DNA from: Sphingopyxis sp.
GTDB lineage: Bacteria > Pseudomonadota > Alphaproteobacteria > Sphingomonadales > Sphingomonadaceae
Assembly: GCF_016463645.1 (NCBI RefSeq)
Contig: NZ_JAEMQX010000003.1
Location: 1-64,000, forward strand
Length of the DNA stretch: 64,000 nt
Reading direction: 5' to 3'
The notes below the pieces were generated by a model. The model was not told the origin of the DNA. It searched no databases and worked only from the letters and a program-made list of their open reading frames with translations. Of this stretch, positions 44,431 to 53,433 are shown piece by piece. Positions within the stretch are counted from its first letter, which is position 1; each line of letters opens with the position of its first letter. The position numbers and the translations under genes are program-made.

Positions 44431-45780
44431 TCATTCGGCGAAGGCGTAATCCGGTGGTGCGGGATCGAGCTTTCGGCGAATTTCGGCGTGCGCCGCCTCG
44501 TCGAGCGGGAAGCGTGCGATGAGGGCGGCGGACAAGGCGTGGGCGATGGCAGGGCCAAGGCCGAAGACGAGAAGCAGGCCATTAAGCGCCTCGGGGCTGT
44601 TTATGCCCTTGGGATCGAACCCGAGCCAGCTTACGAGTGGCAGCGCGATGCCGACCGCGACCGCGGTGGCGGTCTTCCCGGCAAGGCTGAATACCGAATA
44701 GTAAAGACCGGTGCGGTCCTCGCCGCTGTCGAGGCGATGCTTGTCCGCGACATCGGCGACGATCGCGCGCAGCATCAGATTGCCCGATCCCTGCGCCAGC
44801 CCCTGCGCCAGCGTCAGTGCGAGCAGAAGCGTGAAGGTCTGCGGTGTGACAAGCAACAGTGACAAGTTGATCGCAACCTGCACCATCTCACCCGCGACGG
44901 CGGTGCGATGCTTGCCGAAACGGCGCCCGATCTTCAGCCAGATCGGCCCCGCGAAAATGCCGAAGACGAACTGGAACAGGAACAAGCCCCCGGCCCACTC
45001 GGGCCGACCCATGTAGAAGGTCACGAAGAAGACGATCAGCGCGGCGCGAATATTCTGCGCCAGCGTCACCGCGAAATCGGAAGCGAGGACACGGAGCAGC
45101 AGAGGTTCGCCGGTGATCGCGCGGAACACTTCGCGGACGTTCGGCTTGCTCGCCGGAAGCGCCGGCAGTGGCGGCTCGTTGAGCGCGGTCAACGTGAACA
45201 GCAGCGCGGGAAAGACCGTCAGCAAGACGAGCCCGCCCATCAGGGTCAGCTGCAGCCGTCCGTCCCCGGGACGCAGCTGATCCGCGATCGTCGGCAGGAT
45301 CAACGTGAGCAACAGCGCGCTGGCCGCCACCACCTGCTGGTAGGTCGCGATCCGCGTGCGCTCGTGATAGTCGCCCGACACCTCGCCCGACCAAGCTTGG
45401 AACGGTATCTGCACTGCGGTCCACCCGAGATATAGGAAGAACAGCACGATTCCGAGCGACAGCGGCGTAACCCCGAAAGGCGGGAAAAAGAGGAAGATCG
45501 CCGAGATTGCGAAGATCACGCCGCCAACCGCGATCCATGGCTTGCGGCGGCCATAGCGGCTGCGCGTTGCGTCGCTGAGCGATCCCATCAGCGGATCGGC
45601 GATCGCATCCCACAGCCGGCCGAGCAGGAAGATGACGCCTATTACGGTCAAGGACAGGCCATAGTCGCGCGCGTAGATGGCTGGGAGATAGACGCCGAGC
45701 GGCAATCCGGCGGCGGCGAGCGGGACGGCGACCGCCGAAAAGCGGATCAGCTGACCCGGCTTGGCTGACGCGACACTCAC
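44431..45780 (-). CDS. MFS transporter of the glycoside-pentoside-hexuronide (GPH) type
   Basis: A 449-residue, 12-helix symporter. The loop after helix 2 reads DAIADPLMGSLSDATRSRYG followed by RRKPW, the melibiose-carrier (MFS_2) signature. GPH members move sugars, glycosides or sulfo-sugars with H+ or Na+. The GTG at 45780 overlaps the stop of the receptor gene by four bases. With the dioxygenase, this suggests uptake and oxidation of a sulfated or glycosidic compound, which is inference. Confidence 0.92.
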   Translation of the reverse strand: MSVASAKPGQLIRFSAVAVPLAAAGLPLGVYLPAIYARDYGLSLTVIGVIFLLGRLWDAIADPLMGSLSDATRSRYGRRKPWIAVGGVIFAISAIFLFFPPFGVTPLSLGIVLFFLYLGWTAVQIPFQAWSGEVSGDYHERTRIATYQQVVAASALLLTLILPTIADQLRPGDGRLQLTLMGGLVLLTVFPALLFTLTALNEPPLPALPASKPNVREVFRAITGEPLLLRVLASDFAVTLAQNIRAALIVFFVTFYMGRPEWAGGLFLFQFVFGIFAGPIWLKIGRRFGKHRTAVAGEMVQVAINLSLLLVTPQTFTLLLALTLAQGLAQGSGNLMLRAIVADVADKHRLDSGEDRTGLYYSVFSLAGKTATAVAVGIALPLVSWLGFDPKGINSPEALNGLLLVFGLGPAIAHALSAALIARFPLDEAAHAEIRRKLDPAPPDYAFAE

Positions 45781-48224
45781 AGCCGCGTCCTCAGCGTCGC
45801 ACCGATCGTGCGCGGTTCGCCGATCAGCGCGGTGACGATACCGCTGTTCTGCGCCGACAAGGTCTGGAAATAGTCCTCATCGAACAGATTTCGCGCCCAC
45901 AGGGACAGGTCAAACAGCCCATCGTCCGTGCGGATACCGATCCGCGCATTGGCGATGCCATAAGCGGAAATATCAGCGTAGCGGCTGTCGCTGGACGATG
46001 TATTGAAGGCCGAACGGTGCGAATAATCGGCGTGGCCATAGAGCGACAGATCACGCCCGCCGAGATTGCCGAGCGGCGCCGACACGTCGCCACCCAGCGT
46101 GTAGGTGAACTTTGGAACGCCGGGCAGCTGCTTGCCCGTCAGATCCTGAATGCCGCTGATATTCAGCCGCTCGGGCGCCTGCGGCGCGTTCGGATAGTCG
46201 CTGTACGTCGTGTCGGCATAGGCGACCGAGGCATAGAAGCTCGCGCGCTCCGATGGCGCGAACGCCAGGTCGCCCTCGACTCCGCGCGAGCGCACCCCGG
46301 GAATGTTGGCGATATACTGGCGGACATTGACCGAGTTCTGCACCTGCTCGGTGATCGCGGTCTGATAGTCGCGGATCTCGGTCCAATATCCGGCGACGTT
46401 CATCGTCACCCTTTTGTCGAACCACTCCGACTTGATGCCGAGTTCATAGCTGTCGACCTTTTCGGGCTCCACGGCGGCCACATCTTCGGGACGCAGCCCC
46501 GCCGGCAGGTTGGTGAGGTTGAGCCCGCCCGACTTGTTGCCCCGCGAATAAGTCGCATAGGCGAGCGCATCGTCCGAAAACTGCCACGACAATGTCGCGA
46601 GCCCCGACACGCTGTTGTCCTTGAAACTCGTCGAATATCTGGTGACCGGGTTGAACTGCGACCGGACCGCAGTCGCCTGCGCCGCAAGCCCTGCAGGCAA
46701 GGTCGACAGATCGATTCCCGCGACATGTACCTGCACAAACGAGCCGCTCATCTTCTCGTGCGTATAGCGGAGCCCCGCGGTCAGCGTCAGCCGGTCGATG
46801 AATTTCCAGTCGAGCTGGCCGAACAGCGCATAGCTTTTGGTCCGCGGGTCCGATGTCGAATTCGCCTCGAAGCCATCGAGCGCAGCATCCCATGCGGCGA
46901 GCGGGATCGGCGAGGTCGCGGGCCGGTTCCACAGTCCGGCGGCCGGGCCATAGGCGCTGCCCCCCCTGCCGCGGATCACCTGCCAGAAATAATATGCGCC
47001 GACGACGTAATCAATCGGTCCGTCGCTGTCCGACGCCAGTCGGATTTCCTGGCTGAACTGGCGCTGGCGGTTCGCCTGCTGCGCCTTGGTCGTGATCGGC
47101 AGCGAGGTGGAATCGCCGTCGTTCGCCGGATTCCAGTCCCACCAGCGATAGGCGTTGATCGAGGTCAGCCGGGCGCCGCCGATATCCCAGTCGACCTGCC
47201 CCGACACGCCATAGCCATCCATGTTCGACTGATAATGGCTGTCGGCCTCGCCGTACCGGGCAAAGGGATCGATCGCAGGGAAAGCATATCCCGGGAAACG
47301 CGCCGCGCGCTCGGCGAAGTTGTTCGGGATCGCGGCGCCATTCTCATATGTTCCGAAATAATCGGCGAAGATGTTGAGGACGTGATTCTGCTTCTGACGC
47401 GAGAAGTCGCCGATGATCCGCGCCTCAATATCGGGCGTCGGTGTAAAGAGCAGCTGCCCGCGCACGCTCCAGTTCGAATAGTCTTGCGCGCGTTCGCTCT
47501 GGGTCCTGTTGTATAGAAAGCCCCGCCGCTCGGTCACCGCCCCGCTGACGCGCACCGCGAGCAGATCATCGATCAGGGGCCCCGACACCGAGCCCCGTAG
47601 CTGGTAATAGCCATAGTCGCCGACGCTCGCCTCGCCCGAAAATTCTGGGTCGAAACTCGGCTTTTTCGAGGTGATGTTGATCGCGCCCGACGTCGTGTTC
47701 TTGCCGAACAATGTCCCTTGCGGCCCGCGCAGCACCTCGATCTGCCGCAGGTCGACCAAGTCGAATTGCGACTGGCCGACGCGCCCGAAATAGACATTGT
47801 CGACGTAGAATCCGACGCCGTCGAGCCCGTCGTTGGTAAGCGCGACGTTGCTTCCGAGCCCGCGGATATTGATGTTGGTGTTGCGCGGGTTGAAGCTGAA
47901 GACCTGCAAGCTGGGCACGATCTGCTGGATCTGCGTCAGCGTGTAGTTGCCGGTCGCCTCGAGCGTTTCGGAGCCGACGACCGACAACGCGATCGGCACA
48001 TCCTGCGCGCTTTCATCGCGGCGGCGTGCCGACACGATGATCTCGGCGCCGTCATAGGATGCGGCGGAAGCGGCCGCGGTCGCAGCGCCCACGGCGCGTT
48101 CGCCGGCGCTGTCGGAGGACGCCCCCGCCTCGATGGTTTCCGCGGCAATGGCCGGTGCGGCGGGCAGCGACAGGGCCGCGCCGAGCAGGAACTTCAAGCG
48201 ATGATCGGGAGAGAAACGGTTCAT
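45777..48224 (-). CDS. TonB-dependent outer-membrane receptor
   Basis: An 815-residue receptor with signal peptide LKFLLGAALSLPAAPAIA, a TonB-box-like AEIIVSARRRDESAQDVP, plug motif EVLRGPQGTLFGKNTTSGAIN and last strand ending TLRTRL. The ATG at 48224 forms TAATG with the stop of a 59-codon ORF upstream, so its translation is probably coupled to that leader. Same operon as the GPH symporter and the TauD-type dioxygenase. Confidence 0.94.
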   Translation of the reverse strand: MNRFSPDHRLKFLLGAALSLPAAPAIAAETIEAGASSDSAGERAVGAATAAASAASYDGAEIIVSARRRDESAQDVPIALSVVGSETLEATGNYTLTQIQQIVPSLQVFSFNPRNTNINIRGLGSNVALTNDGLDGVGFYVDNVYFGRVGQSQFDLVDLRQIEVLRGPQGTLFGKNTTSGAINITSKKPSFDPEFSGEASVGDYGYYQLRGSVSGPLIDDLLAVRVSGAVTERRGFLYNRTQSERAQDYSNWSVRGQLLFTPTPDIEARIIGDFSRQKQNHVLNIFADYFGTYENGAAIPNNFAERAARFPGYAFPAIDPFARYGEADSHYQSNMDGYGVSGQVDWDIGGARLTSINAYRWWDWNPANDGDSTSLPITTKAQQANRQRQFSQEIRLASDSDGPIDYVVGAYYFWQVIRGRGGSAYGPAAGLWNRPATSPIPLAAWDAALDGFEANSTSDPRTKSYALFGQLDWKFIDRLTLTAGLRYTHEKMSGSFVQVHVAGIDLSTLPAGLAAQATAVRSQFNPVTRYSTSFKDNSVSGLATLSWQFSDDALAYATYSRGNKSGGLNLTNLPAGLRPEDVAAVEPEKVDSYELGIKSEWFDKRVTMNVAGYWTEIRDYQTAITEQVQNSVNVRQYIANIPGVRSRGVEGDLAFAPSERASFYASVAYADTTYSDYPNAPQAPERLNISGIQDLTGKQLPGVPKFTYTLGGDVSAPLGNLGGRDLSLYGHADYSHRSAFNTSSSDSRYADISAYGIANARIGIRTDDGLFDLSLWARNLFDEDYFQTLSAQNSGIVTALIGEPRTIGATLRTRL

Positions 48225-48403
48225 TATAGTGGGTCCCCGGGCGGCGATCCCGCCCCCTTTTTGATGTGATGGATGGTGGCGCGATGCGCCGCACCGGATC
48301 GGGCAGCCGCCAGTTCCGCCCCCCACAGCGCACGGGCGGCGCTGCGCAGGGACGCAGGATAGCGAGCCAGATCCGACAGGTCGGCTCGGGTCAGCAAAGG
48401 CAT
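48224..48403 (-). CDS. Small leader ORF coupled to the TonB receptor
   Basis: A 59-residue ORF starting ATG 48403 (GGGGA about 8 bases upstream) with an amphipathic helix around LARYPASLRSAARALWGAEL and a basic IHHIKKGAG tail. Its TAA stop shares its last base with the ATG of the receptor (TAATG). No family is recognised, and third codon positions are GC-rich but less so than in neighbouring genes. It may be a real microprotein or a leader whose translation controls the receptor. Confidence 0.5.
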   Translation of the reverse strand: MPLLTRADLSDLARYPASLRSAARALWGAELAAARSGAAHRATIHHIKKGAGSPPGDPL

Positions 48404-48820
48404 GATTTTTCCCCGCGCCGGCGCTCGGATGCCGGACGTCAGGCCGCAAACGTCTCGCGAGAGGAGGCGCGGCTGGAGATGTGGAGAGCCGCAGGACACG
48501 GCAGGGCGCGGTAGGTCCGCTACCCCATGCCCATGCTTGCGGCGGTGATCTAGCTGATGGTGCTACACATACGCATCGCAATACCCCTGATGGGGGGAAC
48601 GCAATGCCTGGCGCTGTCGCCCGAGCATCACGCGCTTTAGCCGTTGGTTACGCGGAGCAAGCTGCTTCCCGGTCAAAAGCCGCGGGTCGAGGGGGAGAGC
48701 CCGCCATCCGTCTCGACCAGTTCCGGATGACAAACTCAACTTAAAAGATAGATATTGCTTTCGTCAATGACGCAACCGGCTTTTTGCGACGAAGAAAATC
48801 TTTCGGAAGGCGAGTTGCCC
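48404..48820. promoter_or_regulatory. Intergenic region with short hairpins between the uptake operon and the EPS operon
   Basis: A gap of 417 bases upstream of the leader ORF and downstream of the polymerase gene. It holds small dyads: the 10-base palindrome TCTCGCGAGA (48453-48462), GGTAG-GTCCG-CTACC (about 48510-48525), and CCCCTGATGGGG (about 48585-48597). The promoter of the leader/receptor operon must be here. I could not match a known riboswitch. The AT-rich stretch 48728-48770 may hold the end of the polymerase transcript; no clean terminator is visible. Confidence 0.4.
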
Positions 48821-50227
48821 CTATGTGCGATGCTCTCGCGCACGCGCGTCGGCCGGGCCAGGACGGATGTTTCCCCTCCCGCGCCGCGGCGCCATAAGGC
48901 GAAGAGGAGCCGACTGCGGCGCCGCCGCCGCCGCGCGTGCCGCATGGATGGAGCAACCGCAAAGCAACCCGTAAAGCGCCAGTCCCTCGACCTGCCAGAA
49001 CGGCATCGTCGCCATGTTGAGCAGGAAGAAGGAGAAATGCGCAGCAAGAAGCTTGAAGCGTTCGGCGTGCGCCGAGGCGGCAGCCGAAATCATCGTGATC
49101 CATAGCAGGATCATCGCTGCCACCCCGAACCAGCCGAGCTCGTACAGCGTCGCAACCAGCGTGTTGTGCGGATAGACCTTGAACACGCCTTCCCAGCTTT
49201 CCGGCCCGAGCCCGAACAGATGCTGAAGCGGAGTGCCCTCGGCCCAGGCATAGATGTAACTGCTCCAGATCAGCGGCCGGCCCGACATCACCTGCCGCTC
49301 AAGCAGGTCGAAGTCGCGCGGCGGCTTGATCAGGCCGGCGGGGTCCGAAAGAAAGGCCGTGAGATCGGCAAACTTCTCGCTGTAGAACAGCGCCGCGACG
49401 GCGACGAGCAACACACCCCCGACTGCCGCCATCGCTGCCATCGGCCCGCGCTGGTCGCGCTGTACGCTCATCGTCAGGCCGCTCAGGAAAACCGCAAGCG
49501 CGAGCGGCGCGAGCGCGAGGATCGTGGTGCGATAGCCTGCAAGCAGGATTCCGATCAGGATCGCGGCGAGGAAGGTCATCCGCACCGCGCGCGGCGCCGA
49601 ACGCGCGAAGCCGCCGACCAGAAACCCGGTGAGCAACGCAACCGAGAAAGCGGCCTCGTGATTATAGCCGCCGATCCACACCAGCCCGTCACCATCCTCC
49701 GCCCCCTTGGGCAGATTCAGCGCCAGCGACAGCGCCTGAAAGACGAGCATCGGCAGGAAGGAAACCATCGCCCAGCTCAGGAAGCGCGCCTCGGGGTCGC
49801 GGCGCAGCGCCTGGAACACGGCGATGATGATCACCACCATATAGGCATATTTGACCGCAACGTTGATGCCCCCTGCGACATCGCCATTGAGGCTCGCGCT
49901 GACCAATGCCAGCACGACCAGCGTATAGAGCGGCAACAGCCATTTGAGCGCGAGATTGGCGGGCCGCACCACGAAGAGAAGCCCGAAGCCGGTGACCGCG
50001 ATCGAGAGCAGCGCGTTGCCCGACAGCCCGCCCGCGAGCGGCTGGAACATATAGAGATGATAGGCGCCGGCTGTATAGCGCAGCCACAGCGCCACCACGA
50101 CGAACGCCCCCGCCATGCTGCCCGCCCGCCGCGCCGCGACGACGAGCGGAACGAGCAGCAGCAAGGTCACCGGCAGCAACAGTCCGAGCCCGAACGCCGG
50201 GCCATAAGGTAGCGTCTGCGCGGTCAT
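48821..50227 (-). CDS. O-antigen ligase/polymerase-like membrane protein (Wzy type)
   Basis: A 468-residue polytopic membrane protein with about ten to twelve hydrophobic segments. A long periplasmic loop after the middle helices holds SGRPLIWSSYIYAWAEGTPL and FGLGPESWEGVFKVYPHNT, the pattern of Wzy/WaaL-type enzymes (the HN in YPHNT is typical). It probably polymerises the repeat units. The C-terminal 30 residues are Arg/Pro-rich and may be a non-conserved tail. 12 bases separate it from the autokinase gene. Confidence 0.85.
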   Translation of the reverse strand: MTAQTLPYGPAFGLGLLLPVTLLLLVPLVVAARRAGSMAGAFVVVALWLRYTAGAYHLYMFQPLAGGLSGNALLSIAVTGFGLLFVVRPANLALKWLLPLYTLVVLALVSASLNGDVAGGINVAVKYAYMVVIIIAVFQALRRDPEARFLSWAMVSFLPMLVFQALSLALNLPKGAEDGDGLVWIGGYNHEAAFSVALLTGFLVGGFARSAPRAVRMTFLAAILIGILLAGYRTTILALAPLALAVFLSGLTMSVQRDQRGPMAAMAAVGGVLLVAVAALFYSEKFADLTAFLSDPAGLIKPPRDFDLLERQVMSGRPLIWSSYIYAWAEGTPLQHLFGLGPESWEGVFKVYPHNTLVATLYELGWFGVAAMILLWITMISAAASAHAERFKLLAAHFSFFLLNMATMPFWQVEGLALYGLLCGCSIHAARAAAAAPQSAPLRLMAPRRGRGNIRPGPADARAREHRT

Positions 50228-50239
50228 CGCGCCGCCCGC

Positions 50240-52417
50240 TCAGTCGGCATAATAGGGACGATACGCCCGCAGGAAGGTGCCGCCATCCTCATAGCCGGCC
50301 CGCTCCTGCTCGCGAACGTCGACCAGCGTCAGCACCGCGCCGACCATCTCGGCATGCACGTCATAGAGCCGCCGCAGCGCGACCGACGCCGCCTTCGACG
50401 GCGTCTTGCGCCAGCGCACGAGAAACACGACTCCGTCCGCCAAGCTGGCGATCACCCGCGCCTCGTCGACCGGCAGCACCGGCGGCGTGTCGAGGATCAC
50501 GAAATCATAGCGTTCGCGCACCTGTTCTATCAGCTCGGCGAGCCGCGGGCTCTCGGTGATGCCGATGCCCTTTGAATCGAGCCGCTGTGGCAACAGGCAA
50601 GCGTCCGACACGCTGTCCTTGACGATCGCCTGTTCGAGCGTCGCCTGACCCGCGAGCACCTCGTCCAACCCGACGGTAACGCTGTCCACAAATTGTCGGC
50701 TCGACGCGCGCCGGCGCGCGTCGGCGTCGATCAGCAGCACCTTGCTCCCCGCTGCGGCCATCGCCCGCGCGAGACCCATGGCGGTGGTGGTCTTGCCCTC
50801 ACCCGGCACCGCCGACGTAATCGCGACGACGCGGATCGGCCGTGCGGTCTCGGCGAACTGGATCGACGTTCGCAAGGTGCGGAACGCCTCGGCATAGGTC
50901 GATTGCGGTCGCTTGAGCATCAGCTCCGCCGGCGGCGCCGGCACGCCCGCCTTGCGGTAACCAGGCAGCGTGCTGGCATCGGGGATCGCCGCGAGCGTGG
51001 AAAGCCCGAGCGTCTCCTCGATCGCATCGCTCGTTTCGAGCCCGCGTTCGAGCAGTTGCAGCAGCACGACGAGCAGAACCCCGACGCCCAGTCCGCCGAC
51101 AACCGCCATAGCGGCATAGATCAGCATGTTCGGCGAGCTCGGTGCCCCGGGAACGCGCGCGCGGCTCACGATATAAGCGTCGCTGCGTTCCAGCCCCGAC
51201 TGCGCGACCGTCTGGCGATAACGGTCGAGAAACGCCTGATAGAGCGTCCGCGCCGATTCGGCGTTGCGTTCGAGTTCGCCCAAACGGACCGACGCGGCAT
51301 TGTCGCTCGCTAGCTTGCCTTGCGACTGCGCGACCGACCCCGCAAGCGAGCCCGCGCGTTGGCTGGCAATGCTCGCCTGAATCGAAACATTGGAGACGAT
51401 GCGCTGCACCTCTCCGGCGATCGCCTCGTCGGCGGTACGCAGCTGACTCTGCGCCTGCAACAGCGCCGGATGGCGCGGACCGTAGCGTTTTTCGAGCGCC
51501 GCGACTTCGCGAGCCGCCTCGGCGCGCTGCGCGCGAAGCTGGCTGACTACGGGCGAGTCGAGCGAGTCCCCGAGTTCTTCGCCGTTGCGCCCGCCGTTAA
51601 GCTGCGCGCGCGCCGCCGAAAGCCGCGCCTGCGCCGCGGCATTTTCCGCCTTGGCCTGCGCGAGTTGGGTTGTGAGCCCCGACAATTCCTGCTGCGTCAC
51701 GGTGCTGGCCTCGGAAACCGCAAACAGATTATGCGCCGCACGATAGTCGGCCACTGCGCGTTCGGCGCCAAGCACCTGCGCGCGCAATTCCTGCAGCCGC
51801 TGTTCGAGGAAGCCACGCGCCCGCTGCGTCGCATAGACCTTCGCCCCTGCCTGTCCCGACACATAATCGTCGACCAGCGCATTGGCGATTTGCGCCGCCT
51901 GCACCGGCGTGCCGCCCTCATAAGAGACGCTGATCGCATAGGACAGGCCGTCGCGCTTCACCGTGAGCCCGCTCATCAGCGTGCCGATCGCGCGCTGTCG
52001 CCCGATCAGGTCGGGCTGCGCGGACGGCGCGCGCTGCCCCGCTGCCTCGTTGAACGCCGGATTGGCGGCGAGCTTCAGCCGGTCGACCACCCGCCCGATC
52101 AGTTCGGGCGAGCGCAGAGCTTGCACCTCGGTATCGACCGCCGCCGAATCGGGATCGGTCGTCGGCACCACCGAATCGACATTGATCACGCGCTCGGCGG
52201 TTCGTTCGAGCGCGACCTGCGCGGTCGCCAGATAACGTGGTTCGGCAACGAGCCAAGCGGCAGCGGCGATCACGATCGCCGCGAGCATCGCCGCCAACAG
52301 CACCATCCATCGCCGGCGCAGTACCGCACCGATATGGCGCAGGTCGATCAGTGCATCGCGATCGACCTGCGGATCCGCTTCGCGGCGAAGCGGCACGCGC
52401 CTTGCAACTGCGTCCAT
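50240..52417 (-). CDS. Polysaccharide co-polymerase / tyrosine autokinase (Wzc/GumC/ExoP type)
   Basis: A 725-residue fusion of a Wzz-like periplasmic domain (helices TM1 at about residues 37-57 and TM2 near 445-465, coiled coil between) and a cytoplasmic BY-kinase. Kinase motifs: Walker A TSAVPGEGKTTTAMG, A' KVLLIDADARRR, B FVILDTPPVLPVDEA. The tail LRAYRPYYAD carries the tyrosine cluster for autophosphorylation. It controls chain length and export with the Wza-like lipoprotein at 62428. One base separates it from galU. Confidence 0.95.
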   Translation of the reverse strand: MDAVARRVPLRREADPQVDRDALIDLRHIGAVLRRRWMVLLAAMLAAIVIAAAAWLVAEPRYLATAQVALERTAERVINVDSVVPTTDPDSAAVDTEVQALRSPELIGRVVDRLKLAANPAFNEAAGQRAPSAQPDLIGRQRAIGTLMSGLTVKRDGLSYAISVSYEGGTPVQAAQIANALVDDYVSGQAGAKVYATQRARGFLEQRLQELRAQVLGAERAVADYRAAHNLFAVSEASTVTQQELSGLTTQLAQAKAENAAAQARLSAARAQLNGGRNGEELGDSLDSPVVSQLRAQRAEAAREVAALEKRYGPRHPALLQAQSQLRTADEAIAGEVQRIVSNVSIQASIASQRAGSLAGSVAQSQGKLASDNAASVRLGELERNAESARTLYQAFLDRYRQTVAQSGLERSDAYIVSRARVPGAPSSPNMLIYAAMAVVGGLGVGVLLVVLLQLLERGLETSDAIEETLGLSTLAAIPDASTLPGYRKAGVPAPPAELMLKRPQSTYAEAFRTLRTSIQFAETARPIRVVAITSAVPGEGKTTTAMGLARAMAAAGSKVLLIDADARRRASSRQFVDSVTVGLDEVLAGQATLEQAIVKDSVSDACLLPQRLDSKGIGITESPRLAELIEQVRERYDFVILDTPPVLPVDEARVIASLADGVVFLVRWRKTPSKAASVALRRLYDVHAEMVGAVLTLVDVREQERAGYEDGGTFLRAYRPYYAD

Positions 52418-52418
52418 G

Positions 52419-53276
52419 TCACGCCGCAGCCAGGAAGGCGCGCACCGCGGGCGCGATGTCCGGCCGATCCAGTGCGAGCGCCAACGTCGCGGTCACGAAA
52501 CCGCCCTTATCGCCGCAATCGTAACGCTTTCCAGCGAAGGTGACGCCGTGGAACGGCTGCTGGCCAATCATCCGCGCGAGCGCGTCGGTCAGCTGGATCT
52601 CGCCGCCGGCGCCCTCTTCCTGGCTGCCGAGCACGTTCATCACCTCGGGCTGAAGGATGTAGCGGCCAATGACTGCGAGCCGCGATGGCGCTACGTCGGG
52701 CGCCGGCTTCTCGACCAGCCCTTTTACCTCGGTGATCGCGCCGGCCTGCGCGCCGGGCGTGACGATGCCATATTTATGCGTATCGCTCGCCGCCACCTCT
52801 TCGGTGCAGATCAGATTGCCGCCGAGTTCTTCATAGGCGTCGACCATCTGCTTGAGGCAGCCGGGCTCGCCGACCATCAGATCGTCAGGAAGCAGCACTG
52901 CAAAGGGTTCATCGCCGATCAGACGACGCGCACACCACACGGCATGGCCCAGCCCCAGCGGCTCCTGCTGACGAACGATGGCGATATCTCCGGGCGACGG
53001 GCGCGTGCCGTCGAGCGCGGCGAGCGACTTGCCGCGCCGCGCCATCGCCTCCTCGAGCTCGAAGGCATGATCGAAATGATCCTCGATCAGGCTCTTGCCG
53101 CGGCTGGTTACGAAGATGAACTGCTCGATCCCCGCCTCGCGCGCTTCGTCGACGGCATATTGGATCAGCGGCCGGTCGACGACCGGCAGCATCTCTTTCG
53201 GCATCGACTTGGTCGCCGGAAGGAACCGGGTTCCAAGGCCGCCGATGGGGAACACGGCCTTGCGTATCTTTCGCAT
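52419..53276 (-). CDS. galU: UTP-glucose-1-phosphate uridylyltransferase
   Basis: A 285-residue nucleotidyltransferase that makes UDP-glucose. The N-terminal KAVFPIGGLGTRFLPATKSM with PKEMLPVVDRPLIQYAVDEA is the GalU signature; LPDDLMVGEPGCLKQM and GKRYDCGDKGGFVTA follow. ATG at 53276 with AAAGGGTGAAAAG upstream. It provides the substrate of the Ugd encoded at 56023 and possibly for glucosyl transfer. First gene of the galU-wzc-wzy leftward operon. Confidence 0.96.
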   Translation of the reverse strand: MRKIRKAVFPIGGLGTRFLPATKSMPKEMLPVVDRPLIQYAVDEAREAGIEQFIFVTSRGKSLIEDHFDHAFELEEAMARRGKSLAALDGTRPSPGDIAIVRQQEPLGLGHAVWCARRLIGDEPFAVLLPDDLMVGEPGCLKQMVDAYEELGGNLICTEEVAASDTHKYGIVTPGAQAGAITEVKGLVEKPAPDVAPSRLAVIGRYILQPEVMNVLGSQEEGAGGEIQLTDALARMIGQQPFHGVTFAGKRYDCGDKGGFVTATLALALDRPDIAPAVRAFLAAA

Positions 53277-53433
53277 CTTTTCACCCTTTTCTGGTCGCTG
53301 GGTTCCCCCCCAAATAACCAGCATTCGGATTTGCAGACACGATCGCCACGTGCTGACGGGAGCGACGTGCGCCCTTTCGTTGCATCGCAGCAAGAGCCCG
53401 GCGTCGAAGCGTGTCCAAACTGCGTCAGGCCAT

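Noticed and set aside
48236-48266. GC-rich hairpin followed by a T-run on the plus strand, terminator-like.
   Set aside because: No gene is transcribed rightward into it; it lies inside the leader ORF of the leftward operon, so its function as a terminator is not supported.
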